Below are positions 7,007 to 15,252 of a stretch of DNA of 26,933 bases, piece by piece (the first letter of the stretch is position 1; every line of letters begins with the position of its first letter). This DNA comes from Methanobacteriota archaeon. GTDB taxonomy: Archaea; Thermoplasmatota; Poseidoniia; MGIII; CG-Epi1. Location of the stretch: NCBI GenBank assembly GCA_029977605.1, contig JAPOKN010000012.1:1-26933 (forward strand). Reading direction: 5' to 3'. A program made the position numbers and the translations under genes. Under the pieces are notes generated by a model. It did no database searches, was not told the DNA's origin, and was given only the letters and a program-made list of their open reading frames with translations.

Positions 7007-9625
7007 TTATTCTTCTTCTGACTCGTCATTAGTTGTAGCCATTTTTGACTTTGGATCAACATCATCGTTTTCATGTTCACCAGCATGCTCAGTTAATCCA
7101 GCTTGTCTAGCCCAGAGAACTAAAATACTCGGTAGAACCCAAACAGAAGATAAGAATGAAAACAAAATTGTTAAAGCTGTAATTGTACCGAATTGCTGCA
7201 TTGGAACTAATATTGATTGGGATAATACTCCGAAAGATAAAACAGTAGTCATTGCAGCACCAAATAGTGAAAATCCAGTATTCTTTACAGTATTATTAAC
7301 TGCTTTTTCTAATGAATGGTGATCTTCAAGCTCCTCAATGAATCTATGTGAAATATGTATTGCATAAGTAACACCCAAGCCAATAGTTAAAGCCCCAATA
7401 AGCGTAGTCATTACGTTAAGAGTATATCCAATAACTACCATTGTTCCTAGAATCCATGTAAGAACTAATAAAACCGGAATAATGGTTAGAATGCCTAGTA
7501 GAGGTTGACCATCGTTAAACCAGAAAACTGCTGTCAAAACTAAAGAAGACAATGCAATAGTGTACAAAATGGATTGAATCATAGTTGCAGTTATGGTGTC
7601 CATAACAACAACAAATATTGGAGGTTGTCCAGTCGCAACTACCTTAATTTTACTACTAGTTTCTATATTCTCAAGAGGTTTAATGTCTTTATTTAATTCA
7701 TCACTTACTTCAACGTAAAATACATTCTTAGATTTGGTTGTAAGCATTATGTATGAAACAGTATATTCTCCAGTTTCTTCATCGTAATAAATGAAATTTT
7801 TAATCATGGAAGGTTGATTTACACCTTCTCCTACGAATAGCCAATCTAATAATTCCTTTACATCGGCATCAGTATCTGGTACTCCGTCATTGTCTGTATC
7901 TTTTGAATTAAACATTTCAGCAAAAGTTGCATTATAGAAATATCCTGATTCACTAGAAGCTAAACTTCTCATACCATTTAATGCTGAAAAGATACTATTT
8001 GGATCACTAGAAACATAAGTATCATCGATCAAAAGTTGTTCTTGTGTGCTATCAATAGCTTGGAAAACTGCATTAGTAGCTAAATTTTCTCCACTAATGT
8101 AAATGAATGATACTTCACCAGCTGAAGCTCCAAAATTATCTTGGTAGTAGTTAAATTGTTTTACAACTTCAACCTCTTGTGGCAAGAAGTCTTCGGCATT
8201 GAATTCTGAGGAAATTTGGCTTCCTCCGTATCCTGCAATAAGTGTTAAAACTACAAAAAAAGCAAGTGTTTTTTCAGGATACTTAAGAGCCAAAGTAGAT
8301 CCAATACTCATAAATTTATCAGATATCGCATCACTTTCGCTTCCCATTTTTTTAGCTTTAATGATATCAATATTTGTTTGCGACAGAATATTTTTGCCTT
8401 TGCTTTCGTAGTATCTATCAATAACTATTCTACAGGCAGGAAGGAAAGTTACAAAGATTATAAATGCAGATAAAATACCTAATCCCGTTTGTATGCCAAA
8501 TTCCTTTATTGGTACTATTTCAGAGGATAGATTTGAAAAGAAACCAATCATGGTTGTAACTGTAGCAAATAATAAAGCAGAGCCAACAGAAATAATTGCA
8601 GTCTTATTGGCCTTGTCAATGTCACCATTTTCAACAACACCTTCTCTGTATCTCATAGTAAGGTGGATTCCATAATCTACGCCCAATCCAATCAAAAGTA
8701 TAGGTATTATTGTTAAGAAAAAACTAGGCTCAAAATCAAGTATAACTCCAAAAGCAAAGGTCCAAATTATAGAAATGAATAGAGCTACCAGAGTTAGTAG
8801 CATGTCAATTCCAGATCTGAAAGTTAAGTATAGTACTAGTAATATGAAACCTAAAACAAAAGGCATTAGTCTGCTTCCAATATCTTCTTCAAATTGGGAG
8901 TTAATTTCAGCATCCATTGCGCCTTGACCCAGAGAATATGCACTTGTATCTGTGAATACGTTTTCACGATAGTCCATTGAAATAGTGCCCATTACGTTTT
9001 CTACCTTAGCTACTCTTTCTAGTGCTTGAACTGAGTTTTCACCTTCACGGTTACTGTTGTCCAGCTTTAGTGTAATTATTGTAGATTTAGCAGTAGTAGA
9101 GTTTTCATCAAATTCCCCAAGTAATGGGATAATTGCAGCTCCTGCATAAGGGTCTTCAATTGCATTTTGTAGTGCAGATTTTATTTCCTGATCACTTTTT
9201 CCCTCGTAAAGAGATTTTAATTCAGATAAATTAGCACTACTGGCATTGAATTGTGAAGCTAATGAGTTTGGTAAGGAAGCGATACTGTTTGCCTTTGTTT
9301 GCTGGTCGGTTAAACTGTTAGAAATATCTTCGTTCTCAGTGAATGCTATTTGAAGTTCTAATATATCGACAAATGTTGATGATGATATTACATCATCAGA
9401 TTTTATTAGCGTTACAACTGAGTATTCAGTACTGAACTTTTCACCAATGTCTGTCATAGCGTCCACAACCTCATTTTCAGGTATGAATCCAGATTGACTT
9501 GGGTCTCCAGCCTCAGGTGCTGTGACTAAAATAGTAAACATGATTGCAGTTACAATCATTATGGCTCCAATTACTACAGAAGGGTTACGGTTTACTTGTT
9601 TAGCAAGGACATCTAGTTGTTCCAT
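7007..9625 (-). CDS. MMPL/RND-superfamily membrane exporter with a Ca-binding-type loop
   Basis: This 872-residue protein has two homologous halves, each one helix plus a large extracytoplasmic loop plus five helices. TM1 is at about 17-35. TM4 carries GVDYGIH (315-321) with the Asp317-Tyr318 pair used for proton coupling in MmpL/RND pumps. The matching TM10 segment is GVTYAIH (751-757), with Thr753 in place of Asp. The second outer loop contains D-T-D-N-D-G-V-P-D (576-584), a thrombospondin type 3-like calcium-binding motif. Families of this type move lipids or other hydrophobic substrates out of the membrane. The stop is 1 nt from the convergent CinA-like gene. Its own TATA-like element lies about 25 nt upstream. 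Substrate unknown; lipids are plausible. Confidence 0.88.
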   Translation of the reverse strand: MEQLDVLAKQVNRNPSVVIGAIMIVTAIMFTILVTAPEAGDPSQSGFIPENEVVDAMTDIGEKFSTEYSVVTLIKSDDVISSSTFVDILELQIAFTENEDISNSLTDQQTKANSIASLPNSLASQFNASSANLSELKSLYEGKSDQEIKSALQNAIEDPYAGAAIIPLLGEFDENSTTAKSTIITLKLDNSNREGENSVQALERVAKVENVMGTISMDYRENVFTDTSAYSLGQGAMDAEINSQFEEDIGSRLMPFVLGFILLVLYLTFRSGIDMLLTLVALFISIIWTFAFGVILDFEPSFFLTIIPILLIGLGVDYGIHLTMRYREGVVENGDIDKANKTAIISVGSALLFATVTTMIGFFSNLSSEIVPIKEFGIQTGLGILSAFIIFVTFLPACRIVIDRYYESKGKNILSQTNIDIIKAKKMGSESDAISDKFMSIGSTLALKYPEKTLAFFVVLTLIAGYGGSQISSEFNAEDFLPQEVEVVKQFNYYQDNFGASAGEVSFIYISGENLATNAVFQAIDSTQEQLLIDDTYVSSDPNSIFSALNGMRSLASSESGYFYNATFAEMFNSKDTDNDGVPDTDADVKELLDWLFVGEGVNQPSMIKNFIYYDEETGEYTVSYIMLTTKSKNVFYVEVSDELNKDIKPLENIETSSKIKVVATGQPPIFVVVMDTITATMIQSILYTIALSSLVLTAVFWFNDGQPLLGILTIIPVLLVLTWILGTMVVIGYTLNVMTTLIGALTIGLGVTYAIHISHRFIEELEDHHSLEKAVNNTVKNTGFSLFGAAMTTVLSFGVLSQSILVPMQQFGTITALTILFSFLSSVWVLPSILVLWARQAGLTEHAGEHENDDVDPKSKMATTNDESEEE

Positions 9626-9646
9626 ATTTCGCCTTTGACAAAATAG

Positions 9647-9655
9647 TTTAAATAA
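9647..9655 (-). promoter_or_regulatory. TATA-like box for the MMPL exporter gene
   Basis: On the minus strand the element reads TTATTTAAA, centred about 25 nt upstream of the ATG at 9625. There is no Shine-Dalgarno motif. The gap 9626-9720 otherwise holds only AT-rich sequence, with alternating TA around 9705-9718 just after the permease stop. Confidence 0.5.
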
Positions 9656-9720
9656 GTACTGACAGATATTTAAAGGAACATTAAAATTTAGTATTTTTTA
9701 AAACATATATATACTATAAA

Positions 9721-12168
9721 TCACCTTTCTATGGATCGGACCAAATTTCCAAGGTTCATATTTCTTAACCTAATCCATGAAGGAATTGTTGCAGATACAC
9801 TTAGGAGAATAACACACACAATCATTACTATAGGTAATCCGCTTGGAAAATAAGTTGGGACATAGTAAATCTCGTATGTAAATGTTTGTAACAACCATAC
9901 AGCTATAGGGTATCCCAGTACAATTCCAGTAACTCCCGCAATAGTTCCCATCACAAAATTTTCAGCAGATGTGGCCTTACTCAGAATAACGTCACTAGTT
10001 CCTAAGGTCTTTAGCGTTGCCATCTCTCTTTCTCTTTCCAGCATATTTATTGTAGCTGTGTTAGCTATAATTAAAAATGCCATCACAGCAGCTAAACCAT
10101 AGTATAAATTGATAAAGAATGTAAACAGTTCCATCAGCTTATCAACTTGACCTTTCAGGTCATCTTTAGCAATAACTGCAACCATGTAGTCAGGAGATTC
10201 GTTGTTTAGTCTTGAAGCATCTCCAGTTAGATATACTCCACTAATTGGGTTCATTGGCAAGTCGGGTAATTTCTCAATTTCAGTTTCGTTAAGGACTGAA
10301 GAGTTAACAGCCAATGATTTTATCTCATCTTCCCACTCGTGTAGCCATATTTGTAACCCTTCAAGGCTCATGAAACCTCCACCAAGTATCTGTGTGTGAA
10401 TAGCAGCTACCGTTAAGTTCTTTTTTTGACCTAATAATGAAGCTTCAAAAATATCATTTACTTCTAAATCGTTCCTCATTGCAAACAAAGAATCAATAAT
10501 TATTTCGTTATTATCTTTAAATTGATTAAATTCATTTTCAGTTGGTAAACTAAAAACATTTCCATAGTTAGATCCAATTACAACTATACGTTCGTTAAAT
10601 GCTCCAATTTCCCAAGATAAAACAGGGTCTGCGCTACTAATGTAATCTCTACTTTCCAATTCCTCTATTGTCACATTTTGCTCTTGAAATGAGTCGAAAA
10701 CTGCAGTTCCATCCCAGCCTGGAAGATCAAAGCTAGTTTCCACTGCATTTTCTGTACTTGATAGTATAACGCCCAATGCAAACGGCGTAACTAAGGCAAG
10801 GGAAAGGCCAACAGTAGTTAGCATGGTTCTTGTTCTGTTCCTCGAAAAGTTTCTAAATGCTAATCTTAAAGATAATGAGAGTTTCGAGCTCAATTCCGTA
10901 ATCTTTGAATCTTTAAAACTAGGAATATCAGGAGACATAGAATCAGTTATCGCAATGTTTGCAGCTTTTCTAACTGGCAAAATTATGAATATTAAACTTG
11001 AAATCATACTTAAAGTAATTCCAAATAGCACTAATCTTGGAGATAAACCATAAACAATTCCTGGTATTTCGGTAGCTAAAGAATATTGGTACGTAATATA
11101 AACAGAAATTCCAAACCCGGCAATAATTCCGCCTACAGAACCGATAGCACCGATGAAGATTCCATACCAGGTATAGAAAGACATAACTTCGTTAGATGTC
11201 ATTCCAGCAGCTCTCATCACACCTATTTGTTTCTTCTGAGATTGTATTATTCTGTACAGGTTTAGAGAGATTGTGCAACCAGCAATTATTAGCCAAATAC
11301 CTGCAAGTTTTGGTGTTACCTGCTTGACACCTTTTTGATCATTATTTAAAATCATATACGATTCCATATTTTCCTTTTCATATGAAGAAATAATTACATT
11401 TTCTAAAGGAGTTCCACTAAATAATTCATTGACGTTACTGTCTGATTTGATACTAACTTGATTAATCATTCCATCAAATCCAGTTACATTTTGTAATATT
11501 GGTAAATTTACAAACATTACTCCAATTGTCGATTGCCTAGGTACAAAAACACCCTGATTTCCAGTGATAAGGAAATATTCAGCAGATACCGCGACTCCAA
11601 CAACTTCTACAGTTACATTTATAGTTTCAAACTCAATCGCCTCTTGATCAATTTTGACAATGCTTAGATTAAAAGTATCACCTAATCCATAACCATGATA
11701 TTTTTCAAACCTTGATTCAACTACAACAGGAATGTTTTCAGACTTGGCATTAGTCGCTAAACTTCCACCTTCAGTAATTCTTAACTTGTTAATTTTTTGT
11801 TCATCAGGTAAACCTAATATTTCAATGATTATAGGACCATTTTCACCTTCCGATTTCCCATAAAGGTGCAGTCTCGGCTGCATTACATCGATTTGAGGTA
11901 AAATTTCATTGATACTGTTATCATCATTTTGCTTACTATATTCAATCAATTCTTCAGGAGTAGGTATTGGTATTGGCTGTAAATTTATCCATGAATCACC
12001 TAGATTCATTTCATCATATTGTGAGTCTACAGTTTCTTTGATATTGTCTGAAACTTGAAAGAAGGTAATAAATCCTCCAATTCCCATTGAAATAATAATA
12101 ATGGAGACTGCAATTTTTGGTAATTCTGAGTATAGGTCTCGTTGGAATTTTTTGAATATAATGCTCAT
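9721..12168 (-). CDS. FtsX/MacB-type ABC transporter permease (two permease domains)
   Basis: This 815-residue membrane protein has about eight predicted helices: 18-38, 288-305, 333-359, 379-398, 447-470, and three near the C terminus (about 680-705, 735-757, 780-800). A large extracytoplasmic domain (about 40-285) follows TM1, and another lies at about 470-680. The FtsX coupling motif appears twice (QIGVMRAAG at 314-322 and EMATLKTLG in the C-terminal half), so both permease halves are fused in one chain. The start overlaps the stop of the ATPase gene by 4 nt. Such systems act by mechanotransmission and handle lipoproteins, macrolides or peptides. The archaeal substrate is unknown. Confidence 0.87.
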   Translation of the reverse strand: MSIIFKKFQRDLYSELPKIAVSIIIISMGIGGFITFFQVSDNIKETVDSQYDEMNLGDSWINLQPIPIPTPEELIEYSKQNDDNSINEILPQIDVMQPRLHLYGKSEGENGPIIIEILGLPDEQKINKLRITEGGSLATNAKSENIPVVVESRFEKYHGYGLGDTFNLSIVKIDQEAIEFETINVTVEVVGVAVSAEYFLITGNQGVFVPRQSTIGVMFVNLPILQNVTGFDGMINQVSIKSDSNVNELFSGTPLENVIISSYEKENMESYMILNNDQKGVKQVTPKLAGIWLIIAGCTISLNLYRIIQSQKKQIGVMRAAGMTSNEVMSFYTWYGIFIGAIGSVGGIIAGFGISVYITYQYSLATEIPGIVYGLSPRLVLFGITLSMISSLIFIILPVRKAANIAITDSMSPDIPSFKDSKITELSSKLSLSLRLAFRNFSRNRTRTMLTTVGLSLALVTPFALGVILSSTENAVETSFDLPGWDGTAVFDSFQEQNVTIEELESRDYISSADPVLSWEIGAFNERIVVIGSNYGNVFSLPTENEFNQFKDNNEIIIDSLFAMRNDLEVNDIFEASLLGQKKNLTVAAIHTQILGGGFMSLEGLQIWLHEWEDEIKSLAVNSSVLNETEIEKLPDLPMNPISGVYLTGDASRLNNESPDYMVAVIAKDDLKGQVDKLMELFTFFINLYYGLAAVMAFLIIANTATINMLEREREMATLKTLGTSDVILSKATSAENFVMGTIAGVTGIVLGYPIAVWLLQTFTYEIYYVPTYFPSGLPIVMIVCVILLSVSATIPSWIRLRNMNLGNLVRSIER

Positions 12169-12815
12169 TTAATTTTAATTAATTTTCCTTCATTTAATTC
12201 GTAAGCTTTGTCAGCAATTTCAAGGTAATCGTTATCGTGTGTTGCAATAATGATAGTTGCATCATTTGATATTTCTTTGAAAAGATTTCTTACAGATTGT
12301 GAATTATTTTTATCCAGATTTCCAGTTGGTTCATCAGCTACAATAAGCGCAGGGGTTTTTGCCATAGCTCTTGCTATTGCAACTCTCTGCTGTTCCCCAC
12401 CAGAAAGCTGAGCTGGAAAACGCTGTGATTTATCCTCAAGACCTACTTTATCTAAAATTATCTTGGCATAGTCCAATTCTTCTCCTTTGAGTTCTAATCC
12501 TAATGAAGCATTTTCCATAACTGTTAGGTTTGGTAATAAATTATAAAATTGGAATATATATCCAACAGAATCTCTTCTGTATTCAGTTAACTCCAAATCT
12601 GTCATCTCAGATAGATTTTTTCCAAGTACCAATATTTCTCCGCTATTCGCAGTATCTATCCCTGCAATCAAATTCAAAAGTGTTGTTTTTCCACTTCCTG
12701 AGGGGCCGAGTAAAACAATCAATTCGCCTTTTGTAATGTCTAGGTCAATACCCATGAGTACACTAGTATCACCGTACGATTTTACGACTCCAGACAAAGC
12801 TACTAACTTTTCCAT
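12165..12815 (-). CDS. LolD/MacB-type ABC transporter ATP-binding protein
   Basis: This 216-residue nucleotide-binding subunit has all the motifs: Walker A GPSGSGKT (37-44), Q-loop Gln89 (IFQFYNLLP), signature LSGGEQQR (137-144), Walker B LIVADEPTG (157-165) with catalytic Glu162, and switch His193. It powers the fused FtsX-type permease encoded immediately downstream with a 4-nt overlap. Sequence and size match the LolD/MacB/FtsE group. A TATA-like element about 24 nt before the ATG suggests a leaderless two-gene transcript. Confidence 0.93.
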   Translation of the reverse strand: MEKLVALSGVVKSYGDTSVLMGIDLDITKGELIVLLGPSGSGKTTLLNLIAGIDTANSGEILVLGKNLSEMTDLELTEYRRDSVGYIFQFYNLLPNLTVMENASLGLELKGEELDYAKIILDKVGLEDKSQRFPAQLSGGEQQRVAIARAMAKTPALIVADEPTGNLDKNNSQSVRNLFKEISNDATIIIATHDNDYLEIADKAYELNEGKLIKIK

Positions 12816-12834
12816 GATTAACTGTAGAATATGG

Positions 12835-12843
12835 TATAATAAA
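12835..12843 (-). promoter_or_regulatory. TATA-like box for the ABC transporter operon
   Basis: On the minus strand the element reads TTTATTATA, centred about 24 nt before the ATG at 12815. No Shine-Dalgarno motif lies between them. Confidence 0.55.
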
Positions 12844-12864
12844 TGAATTATCTAATGCCTACAG

Positions 12865-13110
12865 CTAAGTTAGATTTCCTATATTCTCCACAACACTTTT
12901 CAATTCAGTTATACTCTTTGCAATAGAACGATTAACTTTCAAAATATCATCACGTTCTTTTTGAAGTTTTTTTGCTTGTATAAATAATCCTTCCATAAGA
13001 GCCCTTATGGTATTTCCGGTCTCATCACAGGAAGGACAAAAGTCAAATAATTGTTTATCTGTTTTGAATACTTCACGCCTGACATAGTCTTCAAGTGTTG
13101 TTAGTTCCAT
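12865..13110 (-). CDS. Small unknown protein with CPSC motif and helical C terminus
   Basis: This 81-residue protein has one CPSC pair (Cys25, Cys28) that could be half of a zinc or Fe-S site. From about residue 34 the sequence is charged and helical and may form a coiled coil. I do not recognise a family. The frame has good coding character and its own TATA-like element about 23 nt upstream. It fills an otherwise empty gap between the ABC operon and the divergent nuclease-like gene. It may be a dimeric regulator or partner, but this is speculative. Confidence 0.6.
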   Translation of the reverse strand: MELTTLEDYVRREVFKTDKQLFDFCPSCDETGNTIRALMEGLFIQAKKLQKERDDILKVNRSIAKSITELKSVVENIGNLT

Positions 13111-13129
13111 ATTTTCTCAGAGGTCGGAG

Positions 13130-13136
13130 TTTAATA
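13130..13136 (-). promoter_or_regulatory. TATA-like box for the small CPSC protein gene
   Basis: TTTAATA (plus-strand reading) is centred about 23 nt upstream of the ATG at 13110. It is one of two divergent promoters in the 75-bp gap 13111-13185. Confidence 0.45.
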
Positions 13137-13158
13137 CTTCTTTGCTTCTATATTTTTA

Positions 13159-13166
13159 AGTATATG
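13159..13166 (+). promoter_or_regulatory. TATA-like box for the PD-(D/E)XK protein gene
   Basis: AGTATATG, at the end of an AT-rich stretch, is centred about 24 nt before the GTG at 13186. This supports that start for a leaderless transcript. Confidence 0.5.
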
Positions 13167-13185
13167 ATTGTAATACTCAATTTCA

Positions 13186-14400
13186 GTGAAAGAGCCAACC
13201 TTTTTAGCTAAAAAAAATGCACATGAGAGAGATTCTCATATCTCATTTGAAGAAGGTCCTCACATATACACAATAGATGGAGATTCAGATTACATGTCTG
13301 TTACATCTTGGAATAGTACTCATTTCCCTAAATTTGATTCTGACGCAGTTATAACCAAGATGATGGCTTCTCCTCGCTGGCCCAATAGCCCTTATTTCGG
13401 GATGACTAGAGAAGAAATAAAAATGAAGTGGAAAAACGATGGCATTGTAGCTTCAGATGCAGGTACTAAAATGCATTACAATATTGAGTGTTTCTATAAT
13501 GAAATGGACGTTGAAGACGATGGGAGTCTAGAGTGGAAATATTTCAAGGAATTTAATGATTCATTAGAGATGAAGCTAACTCCATATCGAACAGAATGGA
13601 TGGTTTGGGATAGAGAGCTCCGGCTTGCAGGTTCAGTAGATATGCTTTTTGAAAACCCAGATGGTACTTTGCAAATTTATGACTGGAAAAGATCAAAAAA
13701 AGTCGTCAAAGAGAACAGGTGGGCCTCTGCAATTGTAGATTGTATTTCCCATCTACCAGACGCTAATTTTTGGAAATATTCATTGCAATTGAATACTTAC
13801 AAATGGATTTTAGAAAAAAATTATGGTAAAAAAATTAGCAATATGTTTTTGGTTTGGCTTCATCCAGATAATCCAGGTAATTCTTATTTGAGATATGAAG
13901 TAGAATCCTTACCAAAAGAAATGGAAGATTTAATCGAATTAAGATTAAGGCACACAAATTCAGGTGAAACTTCAAATCCTTTCATTGATACCTCAGCGAT
14001 GACTGCAGTTCAAGCATCGGATACAGTTGACAAATTAGTAGAACTTAAAGACAAAAAGAAAGAATTTATTTCAGATATGGATGCTATGCTTGACACTCTT
14101 GAAAATAAATTAGTAAATTATTCTAAAGAATCGGGCCATAATTCGATAAGTGGCAAGGATTACAAAGTAACATTTAGAGAAGACTCGAATTTTAAGATGC
14201 CTGAAAAGAAAGATTTAAGACGATATGAGTTAGAAACTACATTGAAAGAGCTAGATTTGTGGTCTCAAATTCAAGAAATGTCGGCGTTTAAACTTAAATC
14301 GTTGTTGAAATCAGATGATTTATCTCCAGAACAAAAATTATCAATTTTAGAATACATGGATGAAGAAACAAAAACTAAACTTAGTTTGAAGAAATTGTGA
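13186..14400 (+). CDS. PD-(D/E)XK nuclease-superfamily protein (RecB/Cas4/MGME1-like core)
   Basis: This 404-residue soluble protein carries a recognisable nuclease core. It has a GTKMHYNIE segment (93-101; the G-x-x-x-H-x-x-IE motif of RecB-like nucleases), Glu137, Asp152 in GSVDMLF, Asp166-x-Lys168 in IYDWKRSK, and Gln201 with Tyr204 in LQLNTY. This order fits the RecB/Cas4/MGME1 type. The C-terminal region (about 285-400) is charged and helical, with no cysteine cluster, so Cas4 itself is excluded. It probably cuts or trims DNA in repair or replication. It starts at GTG with a TATA-like element 24 nt upstream and runs directly up to the convergent DUF1365 gene. The biological role is unknown. 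Confidence 0.72.
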   Translation: MKEPTFLAKKNAHERDSHISFEEGPHIYTIDGDSDYMSVTSWNSTHFPKFDSDAVITKMMASPRWPNSPYFGMTREEIKMKWKNDGIVASDAGTKMHYNIECFYNEMDVEDDGSLEWKYFKEFNDSLEMKLTPYRTEWMVWDRELRLAGSVDMLFENPDGTLQIYDWKRSKKVVKENRWASAIVDCISHLPDANFWKYSLQLNTYKWILEKNYGKKISNMFLVWLHPDNPGNSYLRYEVESLPKEMEDLIELRLRHTNSGETSNPFIDTSAMTAVQASDTVDKLVELKDKKKEFISDMDAMLDTLENKLVNYSKESGHNSISGKDYKVTFREDSNFKMPEKKDLRRYELETTLKELDLWSQIQEMSAFKLKSLLKSDDLSPEQKLSILEYMDEETKTKLSLKKL

Positions 14401-15252
14401 TTAATATATTTTACTAAAAAACCATCTTCCTATTCCATCGGCATCATCTGAGGTTTGAAAATCACTAATATAAGCAGGATATGTTGCATTATAAGTTTTC
14501 TTTGAAGAAGGTTTAGGCTTGTCTATTATCTCCATATTTTTAACATAATATAATTTTGCAGCTTCAGCTAAAATCTTAGGAATAATTAATAGTGTGCGAA
14601 TAGGATATTTCATGACCAATTTGATTAAATTATATTTAGTTATTTTTCTACTATTTCCAGAGATTCTTGCATAGAAAAAATTTTCTTTATCCTTGGAAAC
14701 ATTGATTCTTACATCAAGTTTTTCTTTTAATTTAGAAAAATGGAAGTTATAGTCACCTTCGACTTTGTTGAAGGGTGAAACGTGGAATTCCTTTGGGACT
14801 AAGTACTCAGTTCCAACTTTAGATTTTCTTCCTCCATTTAGAATATATAAATGGCCTTCACCGAAAGTATTGTGAACTTCAGCAACGTGATATACAATAT
14901 TGTTTTCTGAATCCAAGCAGTAGTAAAATATTACTGGATTAAATGTATGCTTAAAAACTCTCAATGTAGTTATCATTTTAACAGTAGAATATTTTTCTTC
15001 GTGTCCAAATTTGATTAACCAATTCTTTAGCTTTTGCTTTATGCTTCCATCACCAGATCCTAAGTGGTCGGAATCGTACAATGTAAATACAGATCCTCTA
15101 TTATATCCAAAAAACCTTACTTCTTTATCTAATAAATCTAATTCATCTAAGTCTATTACAAAAGTATAGATTGGGAAAGAAAAGTTATGCTTTACAGGCT
15201 TTGTTCTTGCATGAGTTATCGCGCCCTCATATATTCTAGATTTTAGATTCAC
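14401..15252 (-). CDS. DUF1365 family protein
   Basis: This 283-residue protein matches DUF1365. It has the N-terminal IYEGAITHARTKPVKHNF segment (7-24), FVIDLDELDLL (31-41), and the segments FKHTFNPVIFYYC (about 100-112) and HVAEVHNTFGEGH (about 122-134) typical of the family. In bacteria the family is regularly found beside an FAD-dependent amine-oxidase-like gene and a CFA-type methyltransferase, often in singlet-oxygen or photooxidative-stress operons. Its chemistry is not established to my knowledge. Here it is the last gene of the five-gene lipid operon. The GTG start overlaps the preceding stop by 4 nt (GTGA). It converges on the nuclease-like gene with no spacer. Confidence 0.88.
   Translation of the reverse strand: MNLKSRIYEGAITHARTKPVKHNFSFPIYTFVIDLDELDLLDKEVRFFGYNRGSVFTLYDSDHLGSGDGSIKQKLKNWLIKFGHEEKYSTVKMITTLRVFKHTFNPVIFYYCLDSENNIVYHVAEVHNTFGEGHLYILNGGRKSKVGTEYLVPKEFHVSPFNKVEGDYNFHFSKLKEKLDVRINVSKDKENFFYARISGNSRKITKYNLIKLVMKYPIRTLLIIPKILAEAAKLYYVKNMEIIDKPKPSSKKTYNATYPAYISDFQTSDDADGIGRWFFSKIY

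Noticed and set aside
13186..14400. Cas4 identity for the PD-(D/E)XK protein
   Set aside because: It lacks the C-terminal cysteine cluster of Cas4, and no cas genes or array lie nearby.
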